Notes under the pieces: model-generated
Told to the model about the DNA's origin: nothing
Databases searched by the model: none
What the model saw: only the letters and a program-made list of their open reading frames with translations
Part shown: piece by piece, positions 8,901-17,399 of the stretch
Position numbering within the stretch: the first letter of the stretch is position 1
Layout: each line of letters starts with the position of its first letter
Program-made: the position numbers and the translations under genes
Assembly (NCBI RefSeq): GCF_000021305.1
Contig: NC_011772.1
Span: forward strand, 3,448,001-3,512,000
Reading direction: 5' to 3'
DNA length: 64,000 nucleotides
Source: Bacillus cereus G9842
GTDB taxonomy: Bacteria > Bacillota > Bacilli > Bacillales > Bacillaceae_G

Positions 8901-9243
8901 AGTGTGCCTCATTCTGATTAGCTACTCCCAACTGCTGAACACTTTTTTGCGGGAAACCGTTTAATAGGAGCCTATATACTACATTATCTGTTTTCCCCAT
9001 TTCAGGAAGATCTTCACCATTTGGTGATTTTAGTCCAAGAGTTAAGCAATAAGCAATTTGACCACTTGAATTTTTAATCATTTCAGTTCGAATGTGCTTT
9101 CCTAAACTATTACTATAACTCCAGTTCATTGAATATTTCTCGTGCGTCATAACCTCTGCACTAGCCCTAGGTAAAAATACATTAAGGAATAATGCCAGTA
9201 CTGATAATAATGTAAAAACTCTTATAATGACTCTCTTACCCAA
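5962..9243 (-). CDS. LPXTG adhesin with thioester, SpaA and VaFE repeat domains
   Basis: A sortase-anchored surface adhesin of 1093 residues. I start at TTG 9243 because GGGAGGT precedes it by 7 bases; an upstream ATG frame lacks a site. The order is: signal peptide (about 1-30, ending RASAE); thioester domain with Cys66 (AYCLTLG) and Gln118 (TQLAVW), the pair that forms a reactive thioester for covalent host binding; four SpaA/Cna-B domains (about 285-655), which usually carry Lys-Asn isopeptide bonds; three ~119-residue VaFE repeats (about 655-1010); a Pro/Glu/Gln spacer; then LPQTG (1060-1064), a hydrophobic stretch and KRKNA. The VaFE repeats are close copies, so the gene may vary in length between strains. 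No sortase or pilin partner is adjacent, so it is probably a monomeric adhesin. Confidence 0.9.
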   Translation of the reverse strand: MGKRVIIRVFTLLSVLALFLNVFLPRASAEVMTHEKYSMNWSYSNSLGKHIRTEMIKNSSGQIAYCLTLGLKSPNGEDLPEMGKTDNVVYRLLLNGFPQKSVQQLGVANQNEAHYATQLAVWNALGQLDVNELKHENKNVEKAAKAIISNANNSEETQDVFMNVIPAEKQKAELKGEFFETNLYSVQTNAKGGSYKVVAKNAPNGVKIVSENGEVKDQLSVGEKFRIQIPKNTKTGEFNLSVAANLTKVQAIAYRGTDTVQNATVLLERNEEKLSSDLAVNWEAAGSLKIKKVGENGEVLADAVFEVFNANNESVGKITTGADGIAELNNLPIGTYTLKEIKAPTGYVSDDKPQTIEVKTGETGAVQIVNNKVKGNIEIKKLSDSGKVLPNVEFTVFTEDGKEVKKVVTKENGIANVEGLTYGKYYFLETQTPNGYIGNKTKYPFEIKEHNKTLTFTVENTEVKGSVKLLKVDNEDVSKKLEGAEFELKDASGKVIGEYKTDKNGEINVKDLAYGKYSFVEKASPNGYVLVKEPIMFEIKEHGKIIELLAVNHLIKGDLEITKVDVADGNNKLPNAEFTIYNEAGKEVVKGKTDDKGIAKFEKLPFGKYTYKETVAPKGYVLNEETFSFEIKENGQIIKHIVKDEKIPSIKTTATDKTDGTKEMHTSKSVTIQDKVEYKDLQVGKEYTVKGKLMNKETNKPLVVNGKEVTAETKFTPTEANGFITLDFTFDATGLEEKEVVVFEELLKDGKVVTTHADINDKGQTVKFVKPSVKTTATNKADGGKEIHSKDSITIQDKVEYTNLVVGKEYTVKGKLMNKAINKPLLIDGKEVTAETKFTAKEKNGFVTLDFTFVGAEQQGREVVVFEDLLHEGQVIATHADINDVGQTVRFVEPSIKTTATNKADGSKELDASKSVTIQDKVEYKDLIVGKEYVVKGKLMDKATNKPLLVDGKEVTVESKFTAKEKNGSIILDFTCNASALQGKEVVVFEELYQDNILIAIHAEIEDKGQTVKFKEVKPEQPKPEQPNSDENTPTPEQPNEQVKEQPQPKKEIQSKIGWLPQTGTNLTSWISMAAGALLLIVGGVIFLKRKNA

Positions 9244-9313
9244 TTTTGTAACCTCCCTAGAATAAATTAATCCGAGTATATATCGCAATATCTAAAACAT
9301 TCACGATCGACCC

Positions 9314-9328
9314 GATTATCATTATAAA
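9314..9328. promoter_or_regulatory. Partial Fur-box-like site before the adhesin gene
   Basis: The minus strand reads TTTATAATGATAATC here, sharing the core ATAATGATAATC with the Fur consensus. It lies about 70 bp before the adhesin start. Only one and a half of the hexamers match, so this is weak. Confidence 0.3.
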
Positions 9329-9646
9329 ACAATAAATTACAAATATTAAATAATTTTAATGAAATAGTCAAAAAATTTACACATTTTATTATTTATCAAG
9401 TTTTTTAACGAATTTACTATATACAAATTCTAAAACACGCCTACAATTTAAAAGACAAATATGTATGTTAAATATATAAATAGCAATTCCTTTGCTCCAG
9501 TTATTAATCTTCTATTAACCTTCCCCTTATTAAAAATAGCCTTTTCATTTTCTTGTTAATCCGAGTAATTTATACACCTCTTTTAATCTATTAATTCTCT
9601 ATTACGCTCCTTCATTGAGATATAAGGGTGACTCTTCATTCAAAGA
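9329..9646. other. AT-rich gap without a recognised feature
   Basis: No frame with a ribosome site, terminator or convincing promoter was found between the adhesin promoter region and bcr1 copy B. A 12-mer, TTAATCCGAGTA, appears near 9557 and again near 9268 in the adhesin leader. Confidence 0.4.
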
Positions 9647-9726
9647 ATAAAGTAAAACTTTATTCAGCCCGATCCCCATCTAACTTCTCTGCTTTGAGCC
9701 TTACTGCCCACAAATAGCAGGATACA
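9647..9726 (+). repeat. bcr1 repeat, copy B (degenerate short form)
   Basis: An 80-bp remnant. It keeps the ATAAAGTAAAACTTTA start, CTAACTTCTCTGCTT, and the TTACTGCCCACAAATAGC tail, but the right ATAAA has decayed to ATACA. It lies just upstream of the promoter of the secreted-protein gene at 9819. Confidence 0.75.
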
Positions 9727-9742
9727 TTATGCAACATTGCAT

Positions 9743-9771
9743 TTGATAATCATTTTTAATGTAACTATAAT
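9743..9771 (+). promoter_or_regulatory. Sigma-A promoter of the 117-residue secreted protein gene
   Basis: TTGATA (9743-9748) and a perfect TATAAT (9766-9771) are spaced 17 bp apart and lie about 50 bp before ATG 9819. Confidence 0.7.
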
Positions 9772-9818
9772 GATTACAGGATTGCTATTAGTCCAATATT
9801 CTACATGGAGGTTTTATT

Positions 9819-10172
9819 ATGTTTAAAAAAATTATTGTATCTTCTATGGCGCTTACTATGTTCGGTGGAGCTGCAACTATGCTAGAGGCACCTACTGCTC
9901 AAGCAGCTTCTTATAACTCAACATCATCCTCTTACTTTGATGTCACTCCTGAAGAGGCCGTGGCTTTCTATCAATCTCAAGACTATAAAAAATTAAAAGT
10001 ATTTTTGGATGACTTTGAAGCTAGAAACCCTTATGCCCCAGGTGGAGGCTACGCTCAAGGTAGTGTACGTATGCAAAAATTCAACGATGCTCTTAGAGAT
10101 GCCAAATTAACAAATGTCTACCAAGAATTTATTAGAATCTCTTACTACAATCATTATCCAGAACCAAAATAA
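9819..10172 (+). CDS. Small secreted protein of unknown function
   Basis: A 117-residue protein with a clear signal peptide (about 1-29, ending AQA/ASYNS). The mature part is about 88 residues, rich in Tyr and charged residues (FYQSQDYKKLKVFLDDFEARNPY), without Cys or a motif I know, and looks mostly helical. The ribosome site TGGAGG lies 9 bases before ATG and a strong promoter precedes it, so it is a real gene. It sits alone between two bcr1 copies (B ends 9726, C starts 10182) and is followed by a terminator at 10398. I cannot assign a function. Confidence 0.75.
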   Translation: MFKKIIVSSMALTMFGGAATMLEAPTAQAASYNSTSSSYFDVTPEEAVAFYQSQDYKKLKVFLDDFEARNPYAPGGGYAQGSVRMQKFNDALRDAKLTNVYQEFIRISYYNHYPEPK

Positions 10173-10181
10173 TCACAACGG

Positions 10182-10339
10182 ATAAAGTGAAACTTTAATC
10201 AGTGGGGGTTTTGTTCATCCCCCACTGATTATTAGTTGAACCAATCGGGCATTTACTGGCAGCCCGACCCCCACCTAACTTCTTTGCTTCCGCTGAATTT
10301 TGAGGTGGGAGTCTTACTGCCAGTTAATGCGGGATTAAA
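10182..10339 (+). repeat. bcr1 repeat, copy C (full length)
   Basis: A 158-bp full-length copy. It begins ATAAAGTGAAACTTTAATCA and ends GCGGGATTAAA, where the right ATAAA carries one extra T. Its first hairpin has arms AATCAGTGGGGG and CCCCCACTGATT (10197-10208 and 10219-10230). It starts 9 bp after the stop of the preceding gene and is likely part of that transcript. Confidence 0.9.
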
Positions 10340-10397
10340 TGTTTATTATTTCTATAACTTAGCCTAATTTTAAATGTATAACCTAAAAATAATTACT

Positions 10398-10425
10398 AAA
10401 AACCACTCATATAAGAGTGGTTTTT
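10398..10425. terminator. Terminator after the 9819 gene and bcr1 copy C
   Basis: An 11-bp stem AAAAACCACTC with GAGTGGTTTTT around a 6-base loop, ending in five T on the plus strand. It can act in both directions. Confidence 0.85.
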
Positions 10426-10582
10426 CTATTTCCCCATATAATTTAGCTGAATGTTACATCATCTTTATTTTAATATCTTTTATAGTAGACATTCTCTCGT
10501 TGACACAAACTAGTAGATTAGCAATGAAAATATCAAAATATATTTATAGGTGGTTGGAAGTAATTGTTTTCTGTTTAATAGC

Positions 10583-10619
10583 AAAAAAGAACACCCTCTC
10601 ACAATTAGATAAGGTGCTC
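10583..10619 (-). terminator. Terminator of the 10710 gene
   Basis: On the minus strand GAGCACC pairs with GGTGTTC (10589-10619, one G-U) and is followed by six T (10583-10588). It lies about 90 bp past the stop. Nothing else is evident from 10426 to 10709. Confidence 0.65.
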
Positions 10620-10709
10620 GTTTTCATTTTTATCGGTAATTCTCAATTCAATTTAGCTTCTTTCCAATAAGTAAAGATTAAATTAACTTAAAAACAAAGC
10701 GTTTTAAAT

Positions 10710-11150
10710 TTAATTCATAGATCTTACTGAAACTTGGAATTGCCCCTTAGAACCATCATCATTTGAAACGTAAATTTTATATGTTCCATTCGGTAATGGA
10801 GATAAAGCATTCCGTACATTTGTAACATTAATTTGTTGTTCTCCAGGTTTTATATAACCACCAACAATTAGCTCTGTATTTGGACCTTTTACACTATATC
10901 CCATTGTATTTTGACCATTATTTTTCATAGAGAAGCTTAAGTCAGTACTCCCATCATATACAAAAGAAGTTTCAGCCTCGCCACTATAATCCATTGTTTG
11001 GGTTAATAATAAGTCTGCAGAAACATGTTCAACTACATGAATTGGATCATTCGTTTTGTGTACTTCTTCAGCATAAGTATTATTCCCTAACACACCAAGT
11101 GTTAATGCTGAAACTACTCCACAACTAAGCACTAGTTTATTTAACTTCAT
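10710..11150 (-). CDS. Secreted beta-rich protein of unknown function
   Basis: A 146-residue protein with a signal peptide (about 1-27, ending TYA/EEV). The mature ~119 residues look all-beta, with strands such as TDLSFSMKNNG, MGYSVKGPNTELIVGGYIKPGEQQ and GTYKIYVSNDDGSKGQFQVSV, suggesting one immunoglobulin-like or beta-sandwich domain. There is one Cys, inside the signal peptide, and no wall anchor. A strong GGGGGAA site precedes ATG. It is monocistronic. I do not recognise the family. Confidence 0.75.
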   Translation of the reverse strand: MKLNKLVLSCGVVSALTLGVLGNNTYAEEVHKTNDPIHVVEHVSADLLLTQTMDYSGEAETSFVYDGSTDLSFSMKNNGQNTMGYSVKGPNTELIVGGYIKPGEQQINVTNVRNALSPLPNGTYKIYVSNDDGSKGQFQVSVRSMN

Positions 11151-11770
11151 TTTAAGTTCCCCCTTGATGTTTGTATTCTATTACCATCATACATCCTTTT
11201 CCAAGTGCGTTTTTATGTAATAATTCATATCTATAAAACTATATATCTTAACTTTTTGTATTAACAGTTATTGAGAACCCTACATAGATAAAGCTACAAT
11301 ATTACGCTTCATAAAAAACATGTAAATTTTAAAGTCTTTTTCTAACAAAGTTTTATACGAGTAAGTACCAAAATACTCACATAAATAGCATTTCTATTTC
11401 AGATAAAATGTACTAATAAAATTTTTCTAAAATTTCACTTTGTAATTTGATATATTCCATGTTAATATAACGGAGGCTACAAAACAGAAGTCACCACGCA
11501 TATCATTTTCACAGAATATTCATACTTAAAAAACATTATTTTATCAGTAACTAAATCCCGATTTTACCCATACAAAAGTTAGTTGATAATTTCATATGTA
11601 CATAAATTTAAATAGATTTTTTCTATTTTCCTTATCAATTTTAATACGAGTAATATAACAGCATGTTTTTCAAGTACCCTTCCTTTTTTAGATAAAAAGT
11701 CTACTAATACTAAACATCTATGTCCAACTCATACATAATTCTACTTACAAACTATCGGAGATGCAAAACT
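11151..11770. other. 620-bp divergent gap, no gene seen
   Basis: This AT-rich stretch separates the divergent secreted-protein and kinase genes. I found no terminator-like hairpin and no frame with both a ribosome site and a start codon; GGAGG near 11473 is not followed by a start. Confidence 0.45.
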
Positions 11771-13051
11771 ATGGGAATTTCTACTCTTTTATTAAATACC
11801 TTTATTATAATAATTTGTATCCTTAGCTATCACGTATTTTGGCTAGAGTTTAAAGAAAAAACAACATGTAATAATATGTTATTTTCTATCCTTTCCTCCA
11901 TTGCTATTATTTTTTGTATGACTTTTCCTTTTCATTTACATGTGGGATTTATTTATGATTTACGTTTTATTCCTATTATATTAGTTTTTCTATATGGAAA
12001 TACAAAAAACATTATTTTTATAGGAATTTTATATCTTTCTTATCGGTTTTACTTAGGCGGAAATGGCGTTCTTCCATCATTTATTATCTTCACTATTATT
12101 TTTGGTATAACAATGCTCTTTCGTTACCTATTACCTATGTATATTAAAGAAAAAAAAGTATTATTAAGCTTACTCCTTATTTTAGTATGTACAACTTCAC
12201 TTTCTATTTGCGGTATTGTAACTCAAATAAATACAGGAGGGAAAATAGACTCTACTCTCATAGAATTTTTATTAAATTATATAGTCATTAATATTTTCAC
12301 AGTATTATTATCAGTTTATTTAATAGAGGGAATGATTGAGAAATATAAAATGGAAGAAAAACTGCAACGGGCTGAAAAATTTTATATAGCTAGCGAACTA
12401 GCGGCGTCAATTGCACACGAAATCCACAATCCACTAACCACGGTACATGGATTCACTCAATTATTAAATGAAAAACATGCCTCTAAGCTATCTCAGGATC
12501 AATACTTAGAAATCATGTTAATTGAAATGCAGCAAATACAATCTACTATTAATAACTATTTATCTTTAACCAAACCACAGAACACCCTAAAAGAGAAAAT
12601 AGATATTAATCACATTTTAAATCAGGTGAAAGATACTATTTCACCACTCGCTCTATCATACAAAGTTGAAATCAAACAAAATAGTACAGATTCCTTTTAT
12701 ATAAATGGGGACCCCGAAAAATTCAAACTCTGTCTAAACAACATCATCCAAAACGGAATTGAGGCTATGAAAAATGGTGGATTATTACAAATAAATATAC
12801 AAAAAGTAAAAGGAAATATCATAATTGATATTATTGATTCAGGAATTGGGATGTCATCTCAACAAATAAAACGAATTGCTTTGCCATTCTATTCAACAAC
12901 AGAAAAAGGAACTGGGCTTGGTACTATGATTGCTTATAGTATTATTAGAGAATTAAACGGAGATATAGAGATAGAGAGTGAATTAGGTAAAGGGACACGC
13001 TTTTCTATTAGTATCCCTTGCCAATGTGATAAAAATTTTCTGTTTAGTTAA
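11771..13051 (+). CDS. KinB-like membrane sensor histidine kinase
   Basis: An orphan sensor kinase of 426 residues. I start at ATG 11771 (GGAG 12 bases upstream) instead of 11720. The N-terminal half (about 1-190) has five or six membrane helices of the 5TM LytS/YhcK type (PFHLHVGFIYDLRFIPIILVF). The HisKA motif ASIAHEIHNP places phospho-acceptor His216. The ATPase domain shows an N box (NNIIQNGIEAM), G1 (DSGIGMS) and G2 (GTGLGT). No response regulator is adjacent, as is usual for kinases that feed the sporulation phosphorelay through Spo0F. That role is an inference. Confidence 0.85.
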   Translation: MGISTLLLNTFIIIICILSYHVFWLEFKEKTTCNNMLFSILSSIAIIFCMTFPFHLHVGFIYDLRFIPIILVFLYGNTKNIIFIGILYLSYRFYLGGNGVLPSFIIFTIIFGITMLFRYLLPMYIKEKKVLLSLLLILVCTTSLSICGIVTQINTGGKIDSTLIEFLLNYIVINIFTVLLSVYLIEGMIEKYKMEEKLQRAEKFYIASELAASIAHEIHNPLTTVHGFTQLLNEKHASKLSQDQYLEIMLIEMQQIQSTINNYLSLTKPQNTLKEKIDINHILNQVKDTISPLALSYKVEIKQNSTDSFYINGDPEKFKLCLNNIIQNGIEAMKNGGLLQINIQKVKGNIIIDIIDSGIGMSSQQIKRIALPFYSTTEKGTGLGTMIAYSIIRELNGDIEIESELGKGTRFSISIPCQCDKNFLFS

Positions 13052-13121
13052 TTATATAAATGAATTTTAAGAATCCCGCTAGCTAGCTTACTTATTAATT
13101 ATCTTAAATTTATAAAATAAT

Positions 13122-13165
13122 AAGGGTCAGAGCTTATCTATTGTTACAGATACACTCTGATCCTT
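13122..13165. terminator. Terminator shared by colA and the kinase gene; homologue of the hlyII terminator
   Basis: AAGGGTCAGAG pairs with CTCTGATCCTT (one G-U), with a second small stem TATCT/AGATA in the loop. The minus-strand continuation is T-rich. Sequence and layout resemble the hlyII terminator at 871-913. Confidence 0.65.
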
Positions 13166-13246
13166 TAGTTTAATTACAGTAAACGCACTTAATATTTATA
13201 ACTTTTCTTACATCTGGATGAAATAATAGTTTATCTCTTTTACTAA

Positions 13247-13375
13247 TTAGATTTGTTTAATGTAAATATAGCATCTCTCGACACTTAATTTGTTATTATC
13301 GTTAGGGACATTTCCTACAGTTGTTTTTTCATTAAAGTACAGACCTTGTGCCGTTCATTAAAAAAGACAACTCCC
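13247..13375 (-). pseudogene. Relic of a hlyII-like 3' end
   Basis: On the minus strand this stretch reads NEKTTVGNVPNDNNKLSVER, CYIYIKQI and stop. That closely matches the last 28 residues of HlyII in this window (NEKSTVGNISNDINKL, NIKGPYIEIKQI). Just upstream, the copy of FVNGEKVYTF is disrupted by a one-base deletion (TTTT to TTT). Gly404-Pro405 of HlyII have become Arg-Cys. The relic stops about 7 bp from the colA stop codon, so it now forms the colA 3' untranslated region. It has no start, signal peptide or pore domain. Confidence 0.85.
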
Positions 13376-13381
13376 CTTTTA

Positions 13382-16297
13382 CTACTTTACTTCCACCGTA
13401 TAATTCCCTGTTCCACCACCATACTGATACACATGTAAATAATACTTCCCTGGATACGTGTAGTAACTACCTACTAGTTTATTCCCTTGTTGCTGAGCAT
13501 ACGTAACATAATTATTTAAATCTGCTTCAGAATAAAGTACCCAGTTCATTCCGATATTATTTTCATTCGTTACGTTAATTTGAAGATTTTTAGCAGTCTC
13601 CACATTAATTTCAAAGAAATCACTTGTATCTCCATTTCCTAAACTAGCACGTAAAACTTGATTTAACTGCAGTTTGTTTGCTGTTTGGAATGAGTTATTC
13701 GGTTCTTTTTCTAAACTGTTATCTTCTTTCTTTTGAACAGTTACAGTCGCTGTAGCAGTATTAGTTGCTCCTTTATCGTCTGTTACTGTTAATTTCGCTG
13801 TATACGCTCCTTCTTTTGTATATACGTGAGTTGGATTTTGCTCATTACTTACAGTACCGTCTCCAAACTCCCATTTATATGAAGTAATTTTCCCGTCTTC
13901 ATCTTTTGATGCGTCGCTTTTAAATGAAATTGCTTCATTCACATTTCCACTATACGGACCGTTTATAACCGCAACTGGCGCTTTATTCTCTGCACCTTCT
14001 TCTGTATTAATACCGTGGAACACAACATCATATTCAAATTGTCCTGATGCATTCACGCGATAATTTACGAAGTATGCTGTTACCGTTTTATAGCCTGTCC
14101 ATTCTTTTGCGCTTAAACGTTTTAACGTATCATTAACGTTTTGTGTAATTATTTTCCAATCTTCATATTCTCCTTTTGCTGCAGTTCCTGTATATGTTCC
14201 TTGTAGTGTGAATGTATTAAAGAACTTTGATTTATTTTTCTTCACTGATACATTTTTCAATTTTGCTTCCGCCGTTATTTCTGCCGCAATATCTGAAACT
14301 GGTTTCGGTGCATGATTTGCTAAATAATCGTCTGATACTAATGGTACGTTATATTTCTCACGATTATCAAATAGCATTTGCATATAATCTTGATATTCTT
14401 TATTTAAATTCGCATCTTTACTTAATGTAGAGCGATATGCATCATATGCTGTTACATCATTTTTCCTAATAAGATCATGTATTTTATCAAACATATCATA
14501 TCTCTTATTGTACATATACGATTGTAAAGCAAAGGAATAATTATAGAAATCCCATGTTCCATACTTTGCATTTAACGTTCGCTCTGCCGTATAACGCTCT
14601 GCTGGGTTTGAAGATAATCCTCCTATAATACTCTTTCTCGGTACAACATTATCCGTTCTCGTTGCCCCTGCAAAAAATTCAGCATTCCCTTCTTCAAACC
14701 AAGATAATCTTTCATTTTCATATATTTTCCCTTGACCCCATAACCCTGGTACTTCATATCTACCTTGTAAATAATGCGTGAACTCGTGTCGGAATAATTC
14801 TTCTAAACTATAAATACTTTCTTCTGGCGTACGCTCATAAGTAAAGAACGTACCTGTTCCTTCTATATAAAGACCACCGTTATTCGTTTCATATCCGTAC
14901 AATTGACGATTAAACTGATATTCTGCTGGGCTATTATAAATAACCATCGTTAATACATCATCAGGATTTCCTTTTTCTAAAGGTTGATCACTTTCAACCG
15001 TACGATGGAATTGTGCCTTCACTTCTTTTGCCGCCCAATATAAACGTTTTACTTTTTCTTCTGTCACTTTATCTCCAGCTTTTAAAACAATTGCCCCATC
15101 ATCAAACATATACGTTTTTGGCAAATATTTTTTCTTTCCATCTTCTCTTATTTGATCTAAATTCACCACTTTACCATTTGCATCTTTTCCGCCATAATTC
15201 GTCGCGATTTGCTCAGCAGCTACGAAATATTGCTCCCCTAAATACGGATAAATTTTCATCGCATCTGTTACAACTTGTAATCCTTTCGTTCCTGTACTAT
15301 GGAACGAACCGAGCCTACCTGTATAATAAATGCCATTATTAATAAGCCAACCGTTTTTTGCGGTAATCGTTCCCATTAATGCAAAACGACTTAGTTCATT
15401 AATATAACTATCTATTTTCTGATACCATACTGTATCTTTCGGTGCTTTCCTCGTATCGTACAAATACGATTGAATGTCGTAATCAACACCTTGCATAATA
15501 TCGTAAATAGCATTTCCAGCTGAAAGATTATCTACTAATGTAGAGAAATTATCATTATATTGTTTAAAAATCTTTGCAGCCGATGTTATCGTTTCCACAT
15601 CACTCGAAGCGTTTCCTATTAACTTTCCGTATGATGATACCACTCTATTTTGCTCTAATGTACCCAGCTTGAAATTTGAATTGTTAGCTATCGCTTTTAA
15701 TGCAGGTAAGCATTTATCATGATAACTCCGTTCATTTAATTTACTAAGTTCCGAATTATAAAATCCTAAATAAAATCCTGAACGTAATACCTCTACTAAT
15801 GTCTCAATCCCTTTTGAATCATCCTTCGTATAGGCTTGTCCTTGCTGCTTCAATTTATCAATAATCGCCTGCATTCTACTATCATTTTGATAGAATGCTA
15901 GACTGTCTGTATTAAACTGAAATAGCCCCGTAATTTGCTCCCAATCAATGGTTATAAGTAAATCTACTAACTGCTGATTGCTTAATTGATTTAATTCAGC
16001 AATTGTATAAGTTTTCGCTACAGCTAATTGCTTACTTTCCTTTTTTACCTCAGGCGGTCTTTGTGATAAATCAGCAAATTGTATCCTTTGCTCAAAAGAC
16101 TTGCTTTCGAGCAATTTCGATGAATGAGCTAATTCTTGTACTGGTAGTTGTACACCGACTGGCTCCATTTTGAGTACATTTCGATAAGAAACTTGCTCTC
16201 CCTTAGTATCTTCTGCCAAACTTACCCCTTGAAAACTCCCTAACATTAAACTAGCAAAACTTACCCCTACTAACATTTTTTTTGAATAGCCTTTCAT
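13382..16297 (-). CDS. colA: Secreted collagenase, M9 family (ColA type)
   Basis: A zinc metalloprotease that degrades native collagen, 971 residues. It has a signal peptide (about 1-28, ending SLA/ED), an M9N activator domain (about 90-390), and an M9 peptidase domain with HEFTH at 504-508 and third ligand around Glu536 (WFEEGNAEFF). A helper region leads to one PKD domain (about 769-850, GPYSGNVNEAISFKSDASKD) and a C-terminal PPC collagen-binding domain (about 857-971, EPNNSFQTANKL). All catalytic residues are present. GGGGAG precedes ATG. It is monocistronic, and its 3' untranslated region contains a hlyII relic. It is one of several collagenases typical of the B. cereus group. Confidence 0.93.
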   Translation of the reverse strand: MKGYSKKMLVGVSFASLMLGSFQGVSLAEDTKGEQVSYRNVLKMEPVGVQLPVQELAHSSKLLESKSFEQRIQFADLSQRPPEVKKESKQLAVAKTYTIAELNQLSNQQLVDLLITIDWEQITGLFQFNTDSLAFYQNDSRMQAIIDKLKQQGQAYTKDDSKGIETLVEVLRSGFYLGFYNSELSKLNERSYHDKCLPALKAIANNSNFKLGTLEQNRVVSSYGKLIGNASSDVETITSAAKIFKQYNDNFSTLVDNLSAGNAIYDIMQGVDYDIQSYLYDTRKAPKDTVWYQKIDSYINELSRFALMGTITAKNGWLINNGIYYTGRLGSFHSTGTKGLQVVTDAMKIYPYLGEQYFVAAEQIATNYGGKDANGKVVNLDQIREDGKKKYLPKTYMFDDGAIVLKAGDKVTEEKVKRLYWAAKEVKAQFHRTVESDQPLEKGNPDDVLTMVIYNSPAEYQFNRQLYGYETNNGGLYIEGTGTFFTYERTPEESIYSLEELFRHEFTHYLQGRYEVPGLWGQGKIYENERLSWFEEGNAEFFAGATRTDNVVPRKSIIGGLSSNPAERYTAERTLNAKYGTWDFYNYSFALQSYMYNKRYDMFDKIHDLIRKNDVTAYDAYRSTLSKDANLNKEYQDYMQMLFDNREKYNVPLVSDDYLANHAPKPVSDIAAEITAEAKLKNVSVKKNKSKFFNTFTLQGTYTGTAAKGEYEDWKIITQNVNDTLKRLSAKEWTGYKTVTAYFVNYRVNASGQFEYDVVFHGINTEEGAENKAPVAVINGPYSGNVNEAISFKSDASKDEDGKITSYKWEFGDGTVSNEQNPTHVYTKEGAYTAKLTVTDDKGATNTATATVTVQKKEDNSLEKEPNNSFQTANKLQLNQVLRASLGNGDTSDFFEINVETAKNLQINVTNENNIGMNWVLYSEADLNNYVTYAQQQGNKLVGSYYTYPGKYYLHVYQYGGGTGNYTVEVK

Positions 16298-16444
16298 ACT
16301 CTCCCCTACCTTACATTTTTAGTGTCCCGCTCCATTATTTTACTATTTTTACTTTTTGTCCTGTATTGAGAAAAAATAAGGGAACGTTCACATATGTATC
16401 CTTGCTGCGCAAAATTAGCACTTGACTTTATGTGCGTTTTATAT

Positions 16445-16485
16445 CAAAAAAGATAGATAATAGCAAAATTCCTGCTACATCTATC
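16445..16485 (-). terminator. Terminator of the mgtC-like gene
   Basis: On the minus strand GATAGATGTAGCA pairs with TGCTATTATCTATC (16452-16485) and is followed by six T. Confidence 0.75.
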
Positions 16486-16498
16486 CTCGTTTTCAACA

Positions 16499-17176
16499 CT
16501 ATGATTTTAACTTTATAAACGTAACTTCCGGTAATGTTTGCATATACTGAATAAACTCATTCTTTTCTTCTGACGATATATTTTTCAGTTGCATCCCTAC
16601 CTTATAAACAGTTTCTGTACCTTGCTGTGAAGCCTCCACCTCATATGAAACTATTGGAATGCCTTTCACTTGTAGCGTTTCTACTATTTGTTGTACCGCT
16701 TCATGTTTATTTATACACATTTGCACCGTTATATTTTGTGGAAATAAAAATTGCACCTTAAAAATACGACTCACAATTTCTAAACCAATTAAAACGAGAA
16801 TCGTCGCTCCAATCCCTACTACATACATTCCCGCTCCAATTGCTAATCCTATGCCGGCAGTAGCCCATAAACCAGCCGCGGTCGTTAATCCTTTCACCGC
16901 CTGCTTTTGAATAATAATTGTGCCTGCACCTAAAAAACCAACTCCACTAACGACTTGTGCTGCAATCCGACTTGGGTCTAGAGACGTATGCTCTTCATAC
17001 ACAATATCTGAAAAGGCATATTTCGAAACAACCATTATTAACGCACTTCCTACCGCTACGAGGAAATGAGTCTTTAATCCAGCTTCTTTCGATCGAATTT
17101 CTCTTTCAATACCAATCATTGCTCCTAACAAGCCAGCAACACCGATTCGTATAATAAAATCAAAATCTACACTCAC
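16499..17176 (-). CDS. MgtC/SapB family membrane protein
   Basis: A 225-residue membrane protein. The first ~150 residues form four or five helices with the MgtC signature (GLLGAMIGIEREIRSKEAGL, FLGAGTIIIQ, GLTTAAGLWATAGIGLAIG). The last ~80 residues form a soluble ACT-like domain. Family members are linked to Mg limitation and regulation of F-type ATPase, but the substrate here is unknown. I prefer GTG 17176 (8 bases after GGGGG) over GTG 17182. I saw no M-box riboswitch upstream. Confidence 0.88.
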   Translation of the reverse strand: MSVDFDFIIRIGVAGLLGAMIGIEREIRSKEAGLKTHFLVAVGSALIMVVSKYAFSDIVYEEHTSLDPSRIAAQVVSGVGFLGAGTIIIQKQAVKGLTTAAGLWATAGIGLAIGAGMYVVGIGATILVLIGLEIVSRIFKVQFLFPQNITVQMCINKHEAVQQIVETLQVKGIPIVSYEVEASQQGTETVYKVGMQLKNISSEEKNEFIQYMQTLPEVTFIKLKS

Positions 17177-17399
17177 GGGCACTTCCCCCTTTCATTCATT
17201 ATAGATAGATAAAACAAAAATTATCACAAACATCCATTTATCAACATGAAGGAATACCACTAAAATACACTTAATACTCCGACCATTTTATGTTAATATT
17301 TAAAATATTAACATAAAATAAATAACTTCTAATTTTAAATCTTCACTAATTTTCTAAAAAATCAAAGGTGAATTACATGAAATTAGGTTGAGAAACTTA

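Noticed and set aside
10374..10670. Open frame of 98 codons on the plus strand
   Set aside because: It runs through two terminator hairpins (10398-10425 and 10583-10619) and has no ribosome site.
13247..13375. A second functional hemolysin gene beside colA
   Set aside because: Only the last ~40 codons are present and they contain a frameshift; there is no start, signal peptide or pore domain.
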